This document shows positions 22,393 through 35,337 of a DNA stretch of 64,000 nt, in pieces. The stretch's first letter is position 1, and the number at the start of each line of letters is the position of its first letter. The notes under the pieces were generated by a model, which was not told the DNA's origin, made no database searches, and was given only the letters and a program-made list of their open reading frames with translations. The stretch is from the NCBI GenBank assembly GCA_032821775.1, contig JAVLRN010000013.1, positions 794,441 to 858,440 on the forward strand. The letters are read 5' to 3'. Source of the stretch: Sanguinoderma infundibulare (lineage: Eukaryota; Basidiomycota; Agaricomycetes; Polyporales; Polyporaceae). Position numbers and translations under genes: made by a program.

Positions 22393-25300
22393 TCAGATCG
22401 TGCCGTACACCGGCCTGCCGTCCATGACCGTCGCGACGACCTGGGTGCTCAAAACGTTCTGGGGCGCGATGGTCATGATGTCCTGCGAGAGCACGACGAA
22501 GTCGGCGAACTTTCCGGGTGTGATCGAGCCCAGGATGTCCTCGGTGAACGACGCGTATGCGGGGTCAATCGTCATCCCTGTTAAAAAACAAAACCAAAAC
22601 CCATAACCCGAACAGCCGAGGGTTCGTAGGTGCGACGGAATCGGAGGACGTGAGCGTGTGTGGTGCGGGGGATACGGGAGAGACGCACCTTTGAGCGCCT
22701 CCTCGCGCGTCATTCGCTGTTCCGGGAACCTGAGACGCGCCAGGGTCAGCACGGAGTGGGTAAATGTACGAGATGACAGCATTATGCGTAACAGACGAGA
22801 GACTAGCGCAGGGCGGCAGGCAGGGAAACTAGGGCAGCGCCACAAGAGATGGCGATGGGACGTAAAGGCAGGAAGAGGAGGCGATAAGAGAGCGAGACAG
22901 AGAGACGCACCAGCCGCCAGGCCCGTGTGGGGACGTGCCCTCGGATGACACGCGCGTAATGGCCGCGTAGAACCCGGAGAGGGGGTTCATATCCTCGACA
23001 GGGAAGTCCGAGCCGAGCGTAATACGTGCGCCGTGATCGATGATGCTCCTGAAGGCATACAGGCCTTTGACGCGCTCGGGGCCCTGAGCCGCCGAGCGAG
23101 GGAAAGGAGGAGAGGGAGGAAGGGAAAGAGAGAAGGATCAGTAAGGATTGGGACCGCTGGGGACCGATAATTAAGCTTTGGATGGCGATGGAACGCACCA
23201 GACGGTCCTCGGCAAACCACATGTCACTGATTCTGTGGGCACGAAGAACGGGGTCGTCAGCGAGCGCGCTCAGGGTCGGCGAGAAGGCGCGCAAAGGAGC
23301 CGAGGGCACGAAGGCTAGTACGAGAAAATGAATACTGATACTGACGCGTGGGTGGGTTGAACGCTCGCGATGACTGTCGGTGCCAATCGATGGCGTCGCG
23401 GAAGGCGAATTAGCGGTCAGATGAGCAGTAGGGGTATATCGTTGAAGAGGAACTAACCGCCGAGGTCACCAAAACGTGCCATGTCTCGCTTGGCGAGGAT
23501 CTGAGCGTGTTCGAGACGGGGGCGGAGCGCCGTTACATTGGCCTCTGCCAGGGCGGCTTCGAATGCGTCCAAGACGACGCCATTTGCGCGGTCGCCGATG
23601 GCGTGCACGTTCTGTTTTATTGACATCAGATCAATATTCAGATTCAGATTGAAATTCCAGTGCGAAGCCCAGTTCGGAGTTGAGGTAGATTCACGGTCAG
23701 CGCCCGAGGAAAGACGCTCGCCCGAGCGGAATGGAGAAGATCTCGGAGGAAGGAGGGACTTACGACTTGCCAGCCGTCCTTCATGAACTTCGGGATGACT
23801 TCATTCAACGTTTCGGGGGCAATTCGCATGAAGCCGCGCGTCTCGGGGTTGTCTGCATACGGCTCGTACAACTGCTCAGCGTATTAGTCGCCGAGACAAC
23901 GATCAGAACAAAGACTCGTCAGCGGAATGATGGCCAAACCCGGCGAAACATATCTCACCGCTGCACCACCCGACCGAAGAGCGCCTATTGGGGAGGAGCA
24001 CATGCCATTCAGCATGGTCATAAGGCGCCGAGGGAGAGAGAATGGACGGTGGACGAGGACGGACATGACCAGAAGATTCGGAGAGGGCTATCTACTTACC
24101 ATCCGCGAATATCTTGACGCTGCGGACGCTGAGGCGGTTGTTGCCCGCGAGGACGATCTTCTGGAAGGAGTCACCCCAGTACGCTGCAGTCTCGTCGAAG
24201 TACTTCATGCCGTAAATGCGGATCTATTGAGAGGCGCACAGGGCATCAGACGGCGACAGGTAGGGTTTGGGGTACTATGGAAATGCATGGAAGGGTGTTT
24301 GACGACTCACTGGCAGTTGACGGGCATGCGCTTCTCTTTGGTGTCGTAAGTGGCGGTTGGTGGACTGAGAACTGCGACGACGCTTTCAAAAAGTACTGAT
24401 AACCTACCTGTGGAAGAATTCGAGCGACGTGGGGTTGAAGCCAGCATCATGAACAGCGGTCAAGCCGGACCGGTGGGCATCCTTGACGGTGGCCGCGAAG
24501 CGTTTTTGGAGCTGTTTGTATGTCGGCTCGGGACGAATGATAAGGTCTTGAGCGTTATCCAGGAACACCCCTGATCGAGTCCAGACCAGGTGAATGGGGT
24601 TGCAAAAGTAGATCGGGTCAGAATAGGAACTGGATGGCCAGAATCGGTGTGGAAGTGTCAAAGTAGACGCACCGGTGGGCTTCCCGAAGGAGTCGCGAAT
24701 GATCACGCCGCCTTCGACCTCTTCGGGCAGGGGCTCCATTGATTTGAGAACTGCCAACGAGACCCAGAGCGCGTGTCCATCCTTGCTCTGGAGGACGACG
24801 GGGCGCCCTGCTACGATCGGGTCCGCCTCAAGCGCTTGCTGTTAATTAACGCCAGTCGGGTTAGGCTCAGGGTTCAAGTTTATGGGAAGGGACGGCGTTA
24901 AACGTACGTAAGTGGGGAATTCTTCGAGTAACCATTTTGTGTGATCCCAGCCCCAGCCTTCGATGAACTTGGACTTGTCACTCAGGAGGTCGGGATCGGC
25001 GAGGATGTAAGCCTTTACCCGGTCGACAGTTTCTGGTGGGTGAGGCTTAGATGGTAAGAAGGTGGGCCTAATGTAGCATGGAGTTGATGCAGACCTGAAG
25101 CACTGGTCGTGCCCTCAAGCGGCATCTGCTTGGTGGCGCCATACTCGAGGACGTGTGAATGGGAGTCTGGGGAGTACGTTCAGGATGAGAGGTTGGTAAA
25201 TGTGCGGTCTGAAACGAGTTACAAGAGAGGGCACATACCGCTTAAGCCGGGGATAACGATCTGACCTCGGGCAAGATATCGCACCTGGAGCGGGCCGGGA

Positions 25301-25759
25301 GAGATCTCGTGCCAATTGGATTGGACGCGATCTGTCAGCGCGCCGAGTTCTCGTTAGCATGGAGTTAAAGAGGCCGAGGGAGATTGGCAATCAAATACGA
25401 CTATCAGGAGATCACGCACCTAGTGATCCGGAGAAGACGAACTTGTCGCGGTGGACGAGGAAACATTCCGGACGGGGGGTTTCCGGGTCTACGGTATAGA
25501 TCTGGTGCGCGCCTTCGCGGGAACAGAGCGCGTAGGAGTCGGCGAGCGGCTGGGACGGAGAAAGAGCGAGATTGCGGTATAGGAAGAATGAAGAGAGGGC
25601 GAGAGAGAGGACGGCGAGCGAAAGTTTTGTCGTGCGTCGTGTGGAAGGGGACAGGGTGTGAGAAGGGGACTGGGAGGGTGCTTGGTGGGGGCTGGGGGGA
25701 GGAGATGACTTGTCAGGCGAGGCGCGTTTGCGGAGGCGGGAGTCGTCGGTGCCAGACAT
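22393..25759 (-). CDS. Membrane-anchored amidohydrolase family 3 (YtcJ-like) protein
   Basis: This is a zinc- or binuclear-metal-dependent hydrolase of the amidohydrolase superfamily, subgroup 3; its substrate (amide, imide or N-formyl compound) is unknown. The N-terminus is cytosolic and Pro/Ser-rich, followed by one hydrophobic helix (LSLAVLSLALSSFFLY, about residues 46-62). That suggests a type II membrane protein with a lumenal or external catalytic domain. Metal-site motifs are in order: IVIPGLSDSHSHVLEYG (HxH), SGLTAVHDAGF, VKIFADGALRSGG, VHAIGDRANG, RLEHAQI and LGSDFPVEDMNP (Asp). The C-terminus is GSITPGKFADFVVLSQDIM then VVATVMDGRPVYGTI, typical of the family. It has many introns. 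The start at 25759 is the only Met upstream of the helix in frame. Confidence 0.88.
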
Positions 25760-26607
25760 GTCGTGGTGAGCTGGAAGGGTGTTGGGGAAGAACGTGGGCG
25801 GCTGTGGGAGGAAGCGGACCGTGCGGACTGGGGCCTATAAGTAGGACGTGGCCAGGGCGGCATGAGAAAGAAGAGGAATGGTGACAGCATCCGGAACATG
25901 AAAGGAAAGGGAGCGTGACTAACGCGGTTGGGGAAGAAGAATCAAGCATGAATCGCGGAGGAGGATGAGATCGGTAAGGGCAAGGCCACCCGAGAGGATT
26001 TACTCGGACGGATGCGCACGGCGCGATGGAGAGACGCCAGATGGGCGCCCTGACCGGCGCTGGAAGGAAATGAATTGTTCTCAAGCAGCTCTGGCGCTCG
26101 GCGAAAGTTCTGCGGAGAGAATGGGGGAAAGGAATGGAATGATGAAATCAAGCGTAAGGACAGGGCGCGTGGCGGATGAGGGCCGTTTGCCACGGTCCAA
26201 GTCCAGGCTGGATTCGTTTGGGAAATCATACTTAAGCGAGACGGGCCCGGGGTGACTTACCTGCGTATTGCTGGTAAGGCCATAAGCGCTATTAATTTCA
26301 CACAGCAGAATGAAGCGGCGTACTGAACTTGACCTTCCAGGAAGCGGGCGGAACTGTGGAAAGTATAAGCGACTAACCAAGGTCGGTGATCGAGTCACAG
26401 ACTGGACCTACAACTCCCAACCCACCCACTGTGACACATGTGTGACGGAGACGGTCACGGGGATGCGCCACGTCGGTCTACGTCACAAGGCGCGCGTGCT
26501 CAGACTCGCCGACACCGACTCTCGTCCTCTCTCGTCCTCGTCCTGGCATTGGTCTCTGGTCTGGTCGTAGGCTCGCTCTGCCCTGCGCTCTCAGCGTGTT
26601 GTCCTGA
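25760..26607. other. Divergent intergenic region, amidohydrolase / HRD1
   Basis: This 848 bp spacer holds both promoters. Apart from the bZIP-like sites near 26430-26490 I recognise nothing in it. Confidence 0.5.
26466..26488. promoter_or_regulatory. Candidate unfolded-protein-response/bZIP sites upstream of HRD1
   Basis: GCCACGTCGG and TACGTCAC lie about 120-140 bp before the HRD1 start. Hac1/Xbp1-type and ATF-type bZIP proteins bind ACGT-core sites such as TGACGT. HRD1 is a known unfolded-protein-response target in other fungi. The assignment is inference from position and core motif only. Confidence 0.3.
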
Positions 26608-29600
26608 ATGCCTATCCACGATGTCCTTCGGCAGCGAGTCCAGCCTCTCACCGCAGCCTTGACGTCCAACAGGATCTTCCTCTACTGCGTCTTCAGCACT
26701 CTCGCCGTCGCTGCAACCATAGCCAATGCTTGTCGCGCACACAGTAACTTCTACTCGGTCTCCATCTATTTGGCCAAGAGTAGCCGCAGTGTCTTGGTAA
26801 GTCCGCCTCTTTCTCCATCCAACGCCCCTCCATTCAACCCCTGCAAGGTGCTCGCCAATTTTGGCTTCATCTGTTCTCTTCTCTTCGGCCGGGTTCTCCA
26901 GAAGCTCTTCTTTGGTACTCTCCAACCCCGCGAGGTCGAGGTGTGTCTCCCCTCTTTTACTTTTACTTCCCGTCTTTCCTTATTCCTCCCCCAGCGCCTC
27001 TACGACCAGACATGGATGTTCGTAACCGAGTCCCTCCTCGCCTTCACCATCTTCCGTGACGAGTTCGATGTGCCCTTCCTCCTCATGTTCGGTTTTCTCC
27101 TATTTGTCAAATGTTTCCACTGGCTCATGGCAGACCGCGTCGAATCCGTACGTATCCCGTCCGTCCACCCAACTATCCTCCGGCTAATTCGTCCTCCAGA
27201 TCGATCAAACGACATACCCCGGCCCCCCTACGCTTTTCCACGTCCGCATACATGCCTTGTTCTTTGTCTTATGGGCGGTTGATACCTCAATGTTCGTCTT
27301 TGCCGTCGAGAGCACTTTGACACATGGCGTCGGAGGCATGGTCCTCTTTGCAAGCGAGGTGCGTTTCCCTTTTCCCCCTTTCCGCCTCTGCCTATCCCTA
27401 CTCCCGTCTGGACGTACCGCGTTTCTTTCCTTCACTTTGCCTCCCGCCAGACGCGCTCTGTCGACAGCGTGTCGTATGGGCGCACCGATCGTCTTTTCAC
27501 CAGGCAAACACGCATTCCAGGCGTTATTAACCTCCATCCCTTTCCAGTATGCTATCCTTCTGGCCAGCGCCCTCAATGCCATGCTGCGCTACATCCTCTC
27601 CATCCTCGACTTGCGCAGGGCCCGCGCCCGCGGTGGCGAGAATGCACCCCCATGGGAGAACAAGAGCATGTACATCTTCTACATCGAACTCCTCACCGGT
27701 CCGCCTCTTTCTCACAGCCTCCACGCGCTACTCGTCATTAACTCACTCGCTCTAGACTTCCTCAAGCTAGCAACGTACATGACCTTCTTCATGATCATCC
27801 TCACCTTCTACGGTTTGCCCCTCAACATCATCCGCGATGTCTTCGTCACCGCACGATCGTTCATCACTCGTCTGCGCGCCCTTGTTCGCTATCACAACGC
27901 CACCCGCGACATGGACCGGCGTTATCCCGACGCGACAGAAGCCGACCTTGCGGAGATGTCCGATCGCACTTGCATCATCTGCCGTGAGGAGATGCACTCT
28001 CGAAGCCCGCCGCCTGCTCCACAGCCGGCTCCTCCCGCTGAACGTGCGACAGAAGGCGATCGGCAGCAGCAGCCAGCTCCCTTGCCGCCTCCCGATGGCC
28101 CGAACATGACGCCCAAGAAGCTCCCCTGCTCACACATCTTCCACTTCCAATGCCTTCGCTCCTGGCTCGAGCGTCAGCAGAGCTGCCCGACATGGTTAGC
28201 ATTACCCGGCGATCTCCCTGCTGAGTGATCTGAGTGATTTGCGTTTCTAGCCGTCGCACCGTCCTCGAGAACGACACTCCCCCAACTGCAAACCAAGCAC
28301 CTCCTCAGCCTCAAGGCCGTCTCCCTCGTCCACGGCCAGCGGCTGCACCAGTACCTGGTCCTGCAGGCCAGCAGGGCGCCATTAACCCGCTTGGCTGGGT
28401 TGGACGCCTCCTTGGATTGCCTCCCCAAATTCCGGCGCTCGATCCGCAGTTCCCAGGCGCACAAGGTCAGTTCGCGCAGGGCGCTGCCCCCCCATTCCAG
28501 CAGCAGCCTCTGCCCAATCCGGGTATGGCCTGGGGCCCGCCGCCAGTTCCCGGTCAAGCGCCACCTCCTCCACCATTCTACGATCCCGTGCATGGATGGC
28601 AACAACAGGTTCCCGGGCAACTACCTGCGCAGGTACCCCTGCCTCAGCTCCAGCCTCCGCCGGTCTTCAGGGGATTTTATGGTCCCGGACAGGCGTGGCA
28701 GCCGTGGGGGGATCCTAGGTGGTACGCCCCTCAACCTCAACCGCCAGAAGTCCAGCAGCCGCAAGCACCAGACGTCCTAGACCAGACGACCGGCGTTCCG
28801 CCTCCTCCGATCCCAACACCTAACATACAAGACAATGAGCGACGTCTTGCGGACTCGGTGACCACACAATCGGCTTCGTCTCAGCCAACAACGCCGACCC
28901 CCACAGTTTCTTCAAGTCCAACTGTCGGCGCCGGTTCCGAACCATCCGCTGGCGCCACGTCGGAAGGACTATCCACCGATCCGAGGGCTGTGGCCACCCT
29001 TGCAGCGCTCCGCAGGCGTCAGAACGCTTCCACCACGCCCAGCTCGTCTGCTCCCGTGCCTGAAAGTTCGGGTCACAGCACGGGTGTGTCTACTTCCGGA
29101 TCTGGCGCTGCACCGGCTTCGACTGAGGCGAATAGAGCACCATCATCGGCGCCTGGACAAGGTTCAGCCGCCTCGGTGTCGCAAGCTTCCACATCGTCAT
29201 CGGCTCCCGGCTCGGCGCCTGCTTCGACGAGCGCGGGTATGGAGTCCGCGCCCCAGGACACGCCTGTCCTTCCTTCGTTGATCCCGCTTTATGACACGAG
29301 CATCGTGCAGCCAACGCGCGTACCGGGTGTTAACCCCTACTTTGCGCCGTACAACCACTTTTATCGTGCGCCTAGTGCACGCCCTGTTGCGACACGCGTC
29401 GTAGTTGGGCAGCAGACGCGAGACGGGACCTCGCGCTCCACTCGGGTGCCCAGCTCAAGTTCGGGTTCGGGCTCGGGCTCGTCTGCGCGGACGCCGCTCA
29501 GTCAGCTGCCGCCGACGCTGACGGACGAGCAGCTCGCGCGGCTGGATAGACTGACGCGCGAGGCGATCGACGAGAGGTTGCGCGTGCTGGAGGGCGTGTC

Positions 29601-29889
29601 GAGCGCGGTGTACCGGTGCGTGGAGGAGCTGACGCGGGTTCGGAGCGTCTTGCCGCACACGGCCGTCAGGCGGGAAGCTGCGGCAGGGTCGTCTGCAGCT
29701 TCGTCAGCGACTGTATCGGCGTCGGCGTCGACTTCAGCCACGTCATCGAGCGCGAATGGGGGTGTGGATCGGAAGCCGGAGGGTGCGTCGTCGTCGTCGA
29801 GCGAGGAGGAGCGGTCTTCGTCGGAGGTGGAGAGCGACGGAGTCATGGTCACTGAGGGAGACGCGTCGAGCTCGGTAGAGGCGAGTTAG
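26608..29889 (+). CDS. HRD1: ERAD E3 ubiquitin ligase Hrd1 (synoviolin)
   Basis: This is the membrane-embedded RING ligase and retrotranslocation channel of ER-associated degradation. The N-terminal multi-spanning region is clear: NRIFLYCVFSTLAVAATIAN, FGFICSLLFGRVLQKLFFG, ESLLAFTIFRDEFDVPFLLM followed by FGFLLFVKCFHWLMADRVES, LFFVLWAVDTSMFVFAVEST, YAILLASALNAMLRYIL and LATYMTFFMIILTFYGLPLN. A RING-H2 domain follows: CIIC, then after a Pro-rich loop LPCSHIFHFQCLRSWLERQQ and SCPTC. The last Cys codon is split by an intron (acceptor before CCGTCGCACC). The cytosolic tail is long, Pro/Gln-rich and then Ser-rich, with a helical LTDEQLARLDRLTREAIDER near the end. The intron at about 27361-27547 is longer (about 190 bp). 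The start at 26608 matches the length of other Hrd1 N-termini. Confidence 0.93.
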
Positions 29890-30064
29890 ATGTACGCGAT
29901 ACGTCTTGCTTTTCGTACGGCTATGTAATTATCGCTATCGCACGCACTGATGGAAATGCATGCTGTATTGTATCACGACGAGGAGAGTGGGGTATGAATT
30001 ATTGCGGTATGCCACGGGCCAAGGTATGATATCGTACAGTAAAAACAGTAAGAATCGGGAACGA

Positions 30065-31026
30065 TCACGACGAGGAAGAGAGCAACGCTTGGGCGCGCCT
30101 CCGGACGAGGTCGGCATCCACGTTTGACTTGTCGATTCGGGCGTAGAACGCTTTGAAGACCTGTCCGAGTGCCCTTTGCGGCGGGCCGACGCCGCCCTTG
30201 GAGGAGATGGCCTCGGAAAGCTCGGGCGAGGCGATTACCTCAGTCAATACGCGGTCGATGTCCGCTTCTGGGAGGAGCGGCGGGAGGAAGGCCGAGAGGA
30301 TGGCGGCCTCGCGGTGCTCCTTCTCGGCGAGGTCGGACCGGGAGGCTGCGTGGAACTCCGCCGCCGCATCGGTCTTTGTATTTGGGATTTGGAGGTGGGA
30401 CGCGATGAATCAGAACAAGGGCGAGCGGAGGTGCGTGTGTATGGGGAGAAATGGACTCACCCGTCGTGTTGTTGCTTTGCGGAGGATGGCGAGGACGGTC
30501 GAGGGGGATGCCTGGGTCTCGGACGCTGCTTTGTCCGCGGCGTACACTTCGGAGAGGACAGACTGAAATTGAGACGGGGAGGGGATCACAGATGTGAGAT
30601 GTCAGAGTTAGAGAGTACACGGGAGGAACGGCGACTGAGACTCACGCGGATGGTTATGGACTTCGTGGTGTCCTTCGTCTGTGCAGCGTGGGTGACATTC
30701 GGACACGAGTGCGTTTGTGAACTGAGGAGGTCGAGGATGAGGAGGTCGCGCAAGCGGGACTTACTTTCATGGCTTCCTTGAGCTCCGTCATAAGCCGTGC
30801 GCGTACGTCTTTAAAATATAGATGGTTGAGGCGCGTCGCGGGAGTGGTCGGAGGCGACGAGGTTTCGCGACGTACCACTGCCGCCTGTGTCGGTAGATGC
30901 TTGACGGAGTCCGAGTCCGGGTCTGACCTGGGCGTGATATTGAGGGCATTTCGATCGACTTGCGTGCGCGGATGCATAGGAGAGGCGGGAGCGTGCTAGA
31001 GAGGCTCGGAACGAGAGACGATACAT
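30065..31026 (-). CDS. AIM41: Mitochondrial GatB/YqeY-domain protein Aim41
   Basis: This protein belongs to the YqeY family, whose fold resembles the tRNA-binding tail of GatB amidotransferase; yeast Aim41 is mitochondrial with a poorly defined role. The first exon encodes a basic, Ser-rich presequence (MYRLSFRASLARSRLSYASA). An intron of about 60 bp (donor GTACGT after GGCGGCAGTG) restores DVRARLMTELKEAMK. The next exons give TKDTTKSITIR, SVLSEVYAADKAAS, STVLAILRKATTRR, AAEFHAASRSDLAEKEHREA and AILSAFLPPLLPEADI. The C-terminal exon is LTEVIASPELSEAI...ALGQVFKAFYARIDKSN. Order and spacing match the family. It ends at 30065, about 175 bp from the convergent end of HRD1. Confidence 0.85.
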
Positions 31027-32506
31027 GGTGGTCAGTGAATGGAGTCGACATGTGAGCGCCAGGGTTACGAGTACTTACGGCGTCTCTCTTCTGTCTGCTC
31101 ATCGTCCTCATCCTTTGATGTGTTCGGCTTGTTTCGGGAAACGTTTGTACTGGGCTCGGCGCGCACTGGCTCTGCGTATGACGCGACCCGAATATTCAGA
31201 GCGCAACACGTTGATATAACACCTTTCTCATCCAGGCGAGTGTTCCCCGGCCAACGGGAACGTCGTTCGACTCGTTATGTACTCATTCACGAAGCGATGG
31301 ACGCATCCTTTCCGCCTCCATGTTGATCCGCCGCAACGAAAAGGACAGGCAAGGACATTCGCGAGGGCAATTGCAGCGAAGGGGCTGGTGGTGAGTTGCG
31401 CCGAGGCCAGGCGGTTGGAAGGCTCGCATTCGCTCGTGGGTCGGGTTTGACTTTGTTTAAAAGTAATGGTGATGGCCGTGTAATGCCCTGTCCAACAGGT
31501 TCCAGTGAGCGTGACTAGTGCTACGGCCGACGAACCAACTCGCATGTATGCGCGGGGTGGAACGGCCGCGGAGGCGTGGAACACCAACCGACAGTGGATG
31601 TAACCTACCATACATCAGACGTCCATGGCACGGGCTAGAGCCGCCCACGGGCTACAAAACTAGGCGCTACGTGCGGACGACTTTCACGTAGACTGCATGT
31701 GTTTACTCTCACAACGACCGCCGGCGCGCTGCGCGAGTAGATATCCCGAGCAATCGCAGAACTCGTTACTCGATGAGGAGCGGAGGTCGACAACGCAATA
31801 ACGCAAGAACGGATAGAGCTCAGAAAACTCTGGAACGACTCGTTTTAAGTCACTCGACTTCATTGTCCAGATTTTCGCTGACTTCCGATCCACACCGAGG
31901 GGATGGCAGGGACTCATGCTGGTGTCCAGCAACTAGGGCGAAGTGTCAGAGGAGCTCGACCTGCGAGAGTTCTATGACTGGGGATGCGACGTCTCCTCTG
32001 CTGTGTGCAGGGGATGTGTGAAGGATATCGAGAGTTACGTGAGCCAGCTCTATTTGGCGAGGGATGATTAGGGGAGGAGAGGAGAGGTTGAGGTCGAGGC
32101 AGGCATTGATGTCGAGGTCACGGTAGAGGAAGAGGAAGAGACAGAGGAAGAGGTGGAGGTAGAGCCCGAGGTATAAGACTCAGCCTGAGGCACGCCTGCA
32201 ACATTGAAGGTACGTGAACGACTTCCATGTTTCCCGATCGCTCAGGACTGGGTCGATGCCCAACTCACGTTCATCTCCCATCACCCTCCAGTCATTTTTG
32301 CCGTCGTTTGGAAGTCGGCTTGACGCGTTTGCCGATCCGTGGTCACAACGCTGACATCTCTGGGACGACTCTGAGGTTCACCGCGAACCTGGTGGCTCTC
32401 CCCAGTCCCCGATGAAGACACGTGCAGTGCAAATACGGACGACCCCATGGTTTACGAATCTGAGGAACGGCGGCGGCGGTGCACACCGCGTTTCGATATA
32501 CAATTC
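31027..32506. other. Intergenic region with a purine-rich tract
   Basis: About 1.5 kb lies between AIM41 and the 7TM gene. No protein family is recognisable. A low-complexity purine tract on the + strand (about 32069-32176, GAGGNN-type triplets) would read as Ser/Thr/Pro-rich on the minus strand and might be a remnant of a secreted or membrane protein, but no start, signal or conserved domain supports it. Confidence 0.4.
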
Positions 32507-33417
32507 CTATATGATCCCCTTAACCTTCCCTTCCTCACTCCCGTGCATGCTTGTGTCTTCCAAGCCCTCGCCGTCCCCATCTCCCTGTCTGTCTGTATCC
32601 AGCATTCCGGACCTCCTCCTGTCGTGATGGGTGCTTGCGACCGTGTCGACCGTGATAGCGATTCGAGGGGTTGGCAGGGAGTTGAGACTGTAAGGGGGGC
32701 CGTTTTGCGTGAGCCCTTTCTCGATCTGCGACTTGTTCAGGGCGACGAGGACGATGATAGCTGTAGGGTAGATGGCCTAGTATTCCGAAATGCAAGCCGA
32801 ATCAGCAACGCGTTTCATTCAATATGGTTAGGTGGATGACGGGACTCACGATGAGAGGAACGAGCGCGCCCTCGATGAAGACGACGAGGACGTTCAAGAA
32901 GTCGTAGCTGGGGCCCACCACTGTCCCCGCGACGGCTGACTGATATGTCGCGACTTCGAACGCGACGACGACGGCCTACGTTCGTGTAGTTAATGCCCGT
33001 GCATGCTTAACTTCGATGCCAAAAGACGGAAAGTATGCTCACCCAGAGCGCGCAGTAGATCGCGCCAGACTCGATGAGGAGCACGAAGAGCTTCTCCACC
33101 AAGCAGCGGCCGTGGCCCCGCGCGACGAGGTATCCTTGCAGACGCTTCCTCGACTCCCTGTATGTAATTTTTATTCATTAGCAGGTCCAAGACAATCCCA
33201 TGACACGTGGACGCACCACGCCTTGTAGCATATGAGCAGCGTCGCGACGACGTTCGTGCTGAGGGAGAGCACGCACGTCGCCATACCGGCCGGGAAACCC
33301 ATGTACATGATCCCCTCGGTGATGGACCCCAGCCCGAATATCTCTCGCTGGGTCGGGTGGCAGGCCGACGCCGTGTCCCACACGCCGAGTACTATTCGGT
33401 CCAGGGACGGTCGCAGC

Positions 33418-33472
<55 letters not shown>

Positions 33473-34274
33473 ACAGAGCGTAAGTATTACATCGGAATGA
33501 GAGAAGAAAGACTGTCTGCACCAAACGTCGCGAGGAGAAAAACAAGGCAGACGGCGCGGACGACGCGGTTCTTGCGCCAGACGACGCAGGCTCGCCAGCA
33601 GACGATCGCATCTCCCAATGTTATCTGCGTCGGAAGAAAGCGTGTGTCCAGCAGAGTTCAACGCGATATACCCCAAACGGGGGCACCGTGGAGAGCAATA
33701 CGCACATTGACAGTGAGCGCTGCGGTGCTGACACACGTCTGAAGCGTGGAGTAGTCTTTAACGTTCGACAGCGCCTGGGACAAGGGAAAGTCGGGAGACT
33801 GGGATCCGCCATAGGTCCAGATCACTTCTGCGGAGAGTATGTATCCCATAAGCACCTGGTTTTGGTCGCTGATGATGGTGATGATGGTGTGGATTGTTGT
33901 GGAGGTGAAGAGGGCGAGGATTGTTATACAGAGGACGATCGCGGTATACCGTGCCGTTCTAGCCCGCCTGATAAGTAGTCGTGTTGCGCATGCACTGTTA
34001 ACACCGAAAAACGAAAGGATGGGATATAGCTGGACGTACTGTGCGAGAGCACATATGGACAGCACGGAGAGAACCGTGAGGACGCCTAAATTGGTAGATA
34101 TCCCTGTCAAGCGGAGGAATGACGAAATGGTGAGGGAGAATGCATACCATACAGACCGCCCAGCAAACCAACGATCGCAAAGTAATCTTGAAATAACCCG
34201 GCGATGTATTGATATGCAGGAGCGTTAAATGCAGGGGATGGAACTGGACATTGACCACCTGTCGTCTGGGACAT
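32507..34274 (-). CDS. Seven-helix integral membrane protein, basidiomycete-expanded family
   Basis: This is a multi-pass protein of a lineage-expanded basidiomycete family of unknown function. The start is MSQTTGGQCPVPSPAFNAPA (ATG at about 34274). Predicted helices are FQDYFAIVGLLGGLY, LTVLSVLSICALAQYVQLYP, ARYTAIVLCITILALF, the block TLGDAIVCWRACVVWRKNR (typical family motif), ITEGIMYMGFPAGMATCVLS with STNVVATLLICYKAW, AIYCALWAVVVAFEVATYQS, and FLNVLVVFIEGALVPLIAIY extending into PTAIIVLVAL. The tail is hydrophilic with KSQIEKGLTQNGPP and ends KVKGII. An (AG)n microsatellite sits in or beside an intron near 33421. All junctions appear clean, so the gene looks functional. It is the last apparently healthy gene before the degraded zone. 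Confidence 0.75.
33421..33467. repeat. (AG)n microsatellite
   Basis: About 23 perfect AG dinucleotides lie within the 7TM gene, between the exon ending in the WRKNR...LATF region and the one beginning LGVWDTASACHP, so most likely in an intron. Confidence 0.85.
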
Positions 34275-34439
34275 GATGCTGGGGAAAGGGGTGAGCGACA
34301 GAAGCAAGCCTCGAGTAAGCTGTGAGATATATACTGCAATGTCGGACCTTAGGACCTCCGAAACATCTCTCCGGGGCACTGCAAGTGGGTTGGGTTTATG
34401 ACAGCTGGCGTGAAGTTTAAACGTTTTTGACAGTTCGCA

Positions 34440-34973
34440 CTACGGCCCCATGACCAGCAGCACTGGCTGATCACCAAACCGAGTCGAAAGTGGACTGGTA
34501 AGAATACGTGACGTACAAATGACGTGAAGAAACATGGTGGCTAAAACACCGTTGGCCAGTGCTGACTCCGATCTTGTCCGACGAACGAACAACAGCCTGA
34601 GGCTACGCACTGCCACACGCATGCATACGGATGCGGTCTGGACAACATTGACCGCAGCTACATCCGCGGCTCGCTGTTCTCCCGGAGGTCTGAGTCTTGC
34701 GAGTGGCGGCCAGTCGAGGGTATCGTCGAAGTATACCGTTGTGGACACTGACAGGATACGCGTTCCAGGAGAGCATGTGGACGGTACATTGATCCCTCCG
34801 ATGACACCGGAATGGATTGCGAATGTGCAGAATAGACAGACGAGAAATCGCCGAGTGCGAGGTTGCAGCTTGAGTCGATTGAACAAACTAGAAAGCGTTT
34901 GACCCAACTTTGACCGGGGCGAAAGTAGCCATAAGCCCCGGGCGTCAGCGGGCCTCCGCAGGCACCATGCCAT
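34440..34973 (-). pseudogene. Possible relic of a second 7TM-type membrane protein
   Basis: The minus-strand frame contains FNRLKLQPRTRRFLVCLFC, then FAIHSGVIGGINVPSTCSPG and STTVYFDDTL. These resemble in order the helix-loop-TxxxDTL pattern of basidiomycete seven-helix proteins. The frame then loses similarity, and the flanks show no matching start or C-terminus. I read it as a fragment, with low certainty; it may be a chance open frame. Confidence 0.25.
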
Positions 34974-35337
34974 TAATTAGACCAGCAACAGCCCTTTCCG
35001 TCCCGTCTCAGGCTTGTCTAAGTCCCTCAACTGCTATTGCTCCTCAGTTTCTACAGTCTATTGTCTAGGCGGTCCTCTAAACGGAGCTACGCTCTGATTC
35101 AGTCTACACTATCGTCCTTGATGGCACCAGTGCGTCTTCAGGAATATTTCAAGGAGACCGAAGATGTGTACGGCCGTCGGGTAACGCCTCAAGGGATGAT
35201 TATGGAGCTTTGTTCTTGGGTCTAGTCGATTGTTTGGGGATACCAGGAGACGCAAGGATCAAGTGCGCAACCTTTTTCATATGCATTCTACCGTGAAGCT
35301 CTCTCTTTCCCTCTCGTATGGCCAGCACTTCCATCGT

